NCBI RefSeq assembly: GCF_030157465.1
Contig: NZ_JAOAUU010000010.1
Span: forward strand, 1 to 64,000
Direction of reading: 5' to 3'
Length of the DNA stretch: 64,000 bases
DNA from: Zoogloea sp.
GTDB taxonomy: Bacteria; Pseudomonadota; Gammaproteobacteria; Burkholderiales; Rhodocyclaceae
Shown here: positions 62,697 through 64,000 of the stretch, one piece after another
How the letters are laid out: every line of letters begins with the position of its first letter
Numbering within the stretch: the first letter of the stretch is position 1
The notes under the pieces: generated by a model
Told to the model about the DNA's origin: nothing
The model's input: the letters and a program-made list of their open reading frames with translations, nothing else
Database searches by the model: none
Made by a program: the position numbers and the translations under genes

Positions 62697-62969
62697 TCAG
62701 TTGCTCGGCGGAACGTAGCCGTTGACCTGATCCGCGCCACCACCAAAGAAGTAGCGCTCCATCTGCTCCGCCAGGTACTTGCGGGCGCGGATGTCCATCA
62801 GGTTGAGACGGTTTTCGTTGATCAGCATGGTCTGGTGCTTGACCCACTGCTGCCAGCCTTCCTTGGAAACATTTTCGAAGACCCTCTTGCCAAGCTCGCC
62901 GGGAATCGGCGGCAGATCGAGACCTTCGGCCTCGCGACCGAGCTTCACACAATTAACCATCCGTGCCAT
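62697..62969 (-). CDS. yggX: YggX-family Fe(II) trafficking / oxidative damage protection protein
   Basis: This 90-aa protein is YggX: '[20 protein letters not shown]', '[20 protein letters not shown]' and '[10 protein letters not shown]' are family hallmarks, including the conserved cysteine C7. It protects iron-sulfur clusters from oxidation. Convergent with the flagellar cluster. Confidence 0.95.
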   Translation of the reverse strand: MARMVNCVKLGREAEGLDLPPIPGELGKRVFENVSKEGWQQWVKHQTMLINENRLNLMDIRARKYLAEQMERYFFGGGADQVNGYVPPSN

Positions 62970-63119
62970 GTATCACCTCATGAGTTGGGGTTGCCGGGGC
63001 AATCGGACAGCCGCCGGCAAGGTGGCAAGATTATAGGGGCTATTGCCCATCATTTCAGGGGTCGCGCGCGAACTCCGGCCTGCTGAACACCCCGCGACAA
63101 GGCCGCCCGGGCGCTCGGC

Positions 63120-64000
63120 TCAATCAATCGGCGCGCACACCACATCCCGCGCGAACTCCCAGCAATTGCCGCCCAGCGCCTTGGCCCGGTACATTCCGCG
63201 GTCGGCCGCACCGATCAGGCACTCGCCGTCCTCCCCGTGGCGGGTGCTCAGGGCGATGCCGATGCTCGCCGTGACCGTCGCCTTCCCCTGCCCGCGGCCG
63301 AAGGAAAAGTCCAAGCCTGCAATACAGGCGCACACCCGCCGGGCCAGCTCGGCCAGCCCCTGGGGTTCAGCCGCCGGCACGAGGATCGCGAACTCGTCGC
63401 CCCCCATGCGAAAGAACATTTCGTTTCGCCGCACCACCGAAGCCACCGCACCGGCCAGGCCAATCAGAACTTCATCGCCGGCCTGGTGACCATGGCTGTC
63501 GTTGACCGGCTTGAAACCATCCAGATCGATGGCGAGCAGGCCCACACCCTCTCGGTGGCGCCGCCCGTCGGCCAGCATGCGTTCGAGTTCCTCATGGAAG
63601 CGGCGGCGGTTGAACAGGTTGGTGAGCGGATCGCGTTCGGCCAGGTGCAGCAGCTGATTGGCCACCCGGCGCTGCTCGGTAATGTCCTCGAAGACCCAGA
63701 TCCGGCCTATCGCCCGGGTTCCGTCCGGCCCGGGCACGATGCGCGAAAAATCGGTGACGACCCGCCCGTCACTGAAATGGATTTCAAAGGGCTCGCTCGG
63801 CTCCCGGCATAGCAAGACCCGGGAAACATGCTGCTGATAACCCGCGCCGTCCTCGATCAGCGCAAGGGCATGCTTCTGGAGGGCCACGTCGCGCACACCG
63901 ACAAAACGCTCGCCATCCGGCAGGCCCCAGATTTCACAGAAAGTCCGGTTGCAATAGACCACGCGGCGGTCGGTATCCATGAACAGGATGCCCATCCGCA
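63120..64000 (-). CDS. PAS-GGDEF diguanylate cyclase, 5' end beyond the window
   Basis: The visible part (about 290 residues) has a PAS domain ('GILFMDTDRRVVYCNRTFCE') followed by a PAC segment and a GGDEF domain with an intact active site 'FRMGGDEFAIL', so it probably makes cyclic-di-GMP. 'LTNLFNRRRFHEEL' marks the GGDEF start. No inhibitory RxxD is evident just before the active site. The reading frame is open to the window edge, and a longer sensor region is expected upstream. Confidence 0.9.
   Translation of the reverse strand, partial: RMGILFMDTDRRVVYCNRTFCEIWGLPDGERFVGVRDVALQKHALALIEDGAGYQQHVSRVLLCREPSEPFEIHFSDGRVVTDFSRIVPGPDGTRAIGRIWVFEDITEQRRVANQLLHLAERDPLTNLFNRRRFHEELERMLADGRRHREGVGLLAIDLDGFKPVNDSHGHQAGDEVLIGLAGAVASVVRRNEMFFRMGGDEFAILVPAAEPQGLAELARRVCACIAGLDFSFGRGQGKATVTASIGIALSTRHGEDGECLIGAADRGMYRAKALGGNCWEFARDVVCAPID

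Overview
Organism. The window is mostly GC-rich, tightly packed proteobacterial DNA. It carries a phasin, an exosortase-associated acyltransferase, an ACR3-type arsenic operon, a sigma54/NtrC-type nitrate transport promoter, a Wolinella-type fumarate reductase operon and a sigma28-type flagellar cluster. Together these suggest a betaproteobacterium, plausibly of the Rhodocyclales (Azoarcus/Thauera/Azospira-like). That placement is inferred from gene content; there is no rRNA or other phylogenetic marker here, and I recognised no tRNA, CRISPR array, complete insertion sequence or prophage.

Layout. 0.2-2.9 kb: ada-alkB-alkA alkylation repair operon with an Ada-box-like site. 2.9-12.2 kb: a five-gene type I restriction-modification island read leftwards, hsdM-hsdS-FRG protein-AlbA/ATPase protein-hsdR. 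The FRG protein ends in a copy of the HsdR C-terminal tail. 12.3-16.3 kb: fumarate reductase/succinate dehydrogenase operon frdC-frdA-small ferredoxin-frdB. 16.6-17.6 kb: a YaiI-family gene and a DnrO-like periplasmic protein with an FNR/Dnr-like box. 17.7-22.3 kb: arsR-arsC-arsC-acr3-arsD-arsA. 22.4-26.6 kb: a solitary HipA-like gene (yjjJ), a MITE-like inverted repeat, and a visibly AT-richer two-gene unit (an SMC/OLD-like ATPase plus a small protein with a possible nuclease core) that looks like an undescribed defence module. 26.6-30.5 kb: an exosortase-associated acyltransferase divergent from a ThiF-like E1 enzyme, a nitroreductase-like protein and a cation efflux protein; this resembles a small uncharacterised biosynthetic locus. 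30.5-32.6 kb: a small membrane protein, a phasin and an NfsA-like oxidoreductase. 32.6-36.6 kb: nitrate ABC transporter nrtABD behind a sigma54 promoter, two NtrC-like enhancers and a two-hairpin ANTAR antitermination leader, followed by the ANTAR regulator gene (nasT-like). 36.7-42.7 kb: a multi-PAS histidine kinase, a receiver-anti-sigma-like kinase and a receiver-PAS-PP2C phosphatase. 42.8-47.4 kb: RND efflux operon with a DUF2892 gene, preceded by a 36-bp palindrome. 47.5-51.3 kb: a second receiver-like/HATPase protein, CbiX, an M23 peptidase, TcdA and a HAD phosphatase. 51.7-56.3 kb: a GT41 (SPINDLY/OGT) glycosyltransferase, a UDP-glucuronate decarboxylase and a C-methyltransferase in ATGA-overlapping order. 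56.5-62.7 kb: flagellin, FlaG, FliD, FliS, FliT-like, FliK and an FlhB-tail protein. 62.7-64.0 kb: YggX and a PAS-GGDEF protein cut by the window end.

How it fits together. Several units can be read from promoter to product. The nitrate operon combines nitrogen control (sigma54/NtrC) with antitermination (ANTAR protein plus leader RNA). The flagellar late genes have sigma28-like promoters and sit beside a glycosylation cluster that probably decorates flagellin. The most novel leads are the FRG protein carrying an HsdR-type tail, the ATPase plus small-protein pair, and the acyltransferase/E1/nitroreductase locus.
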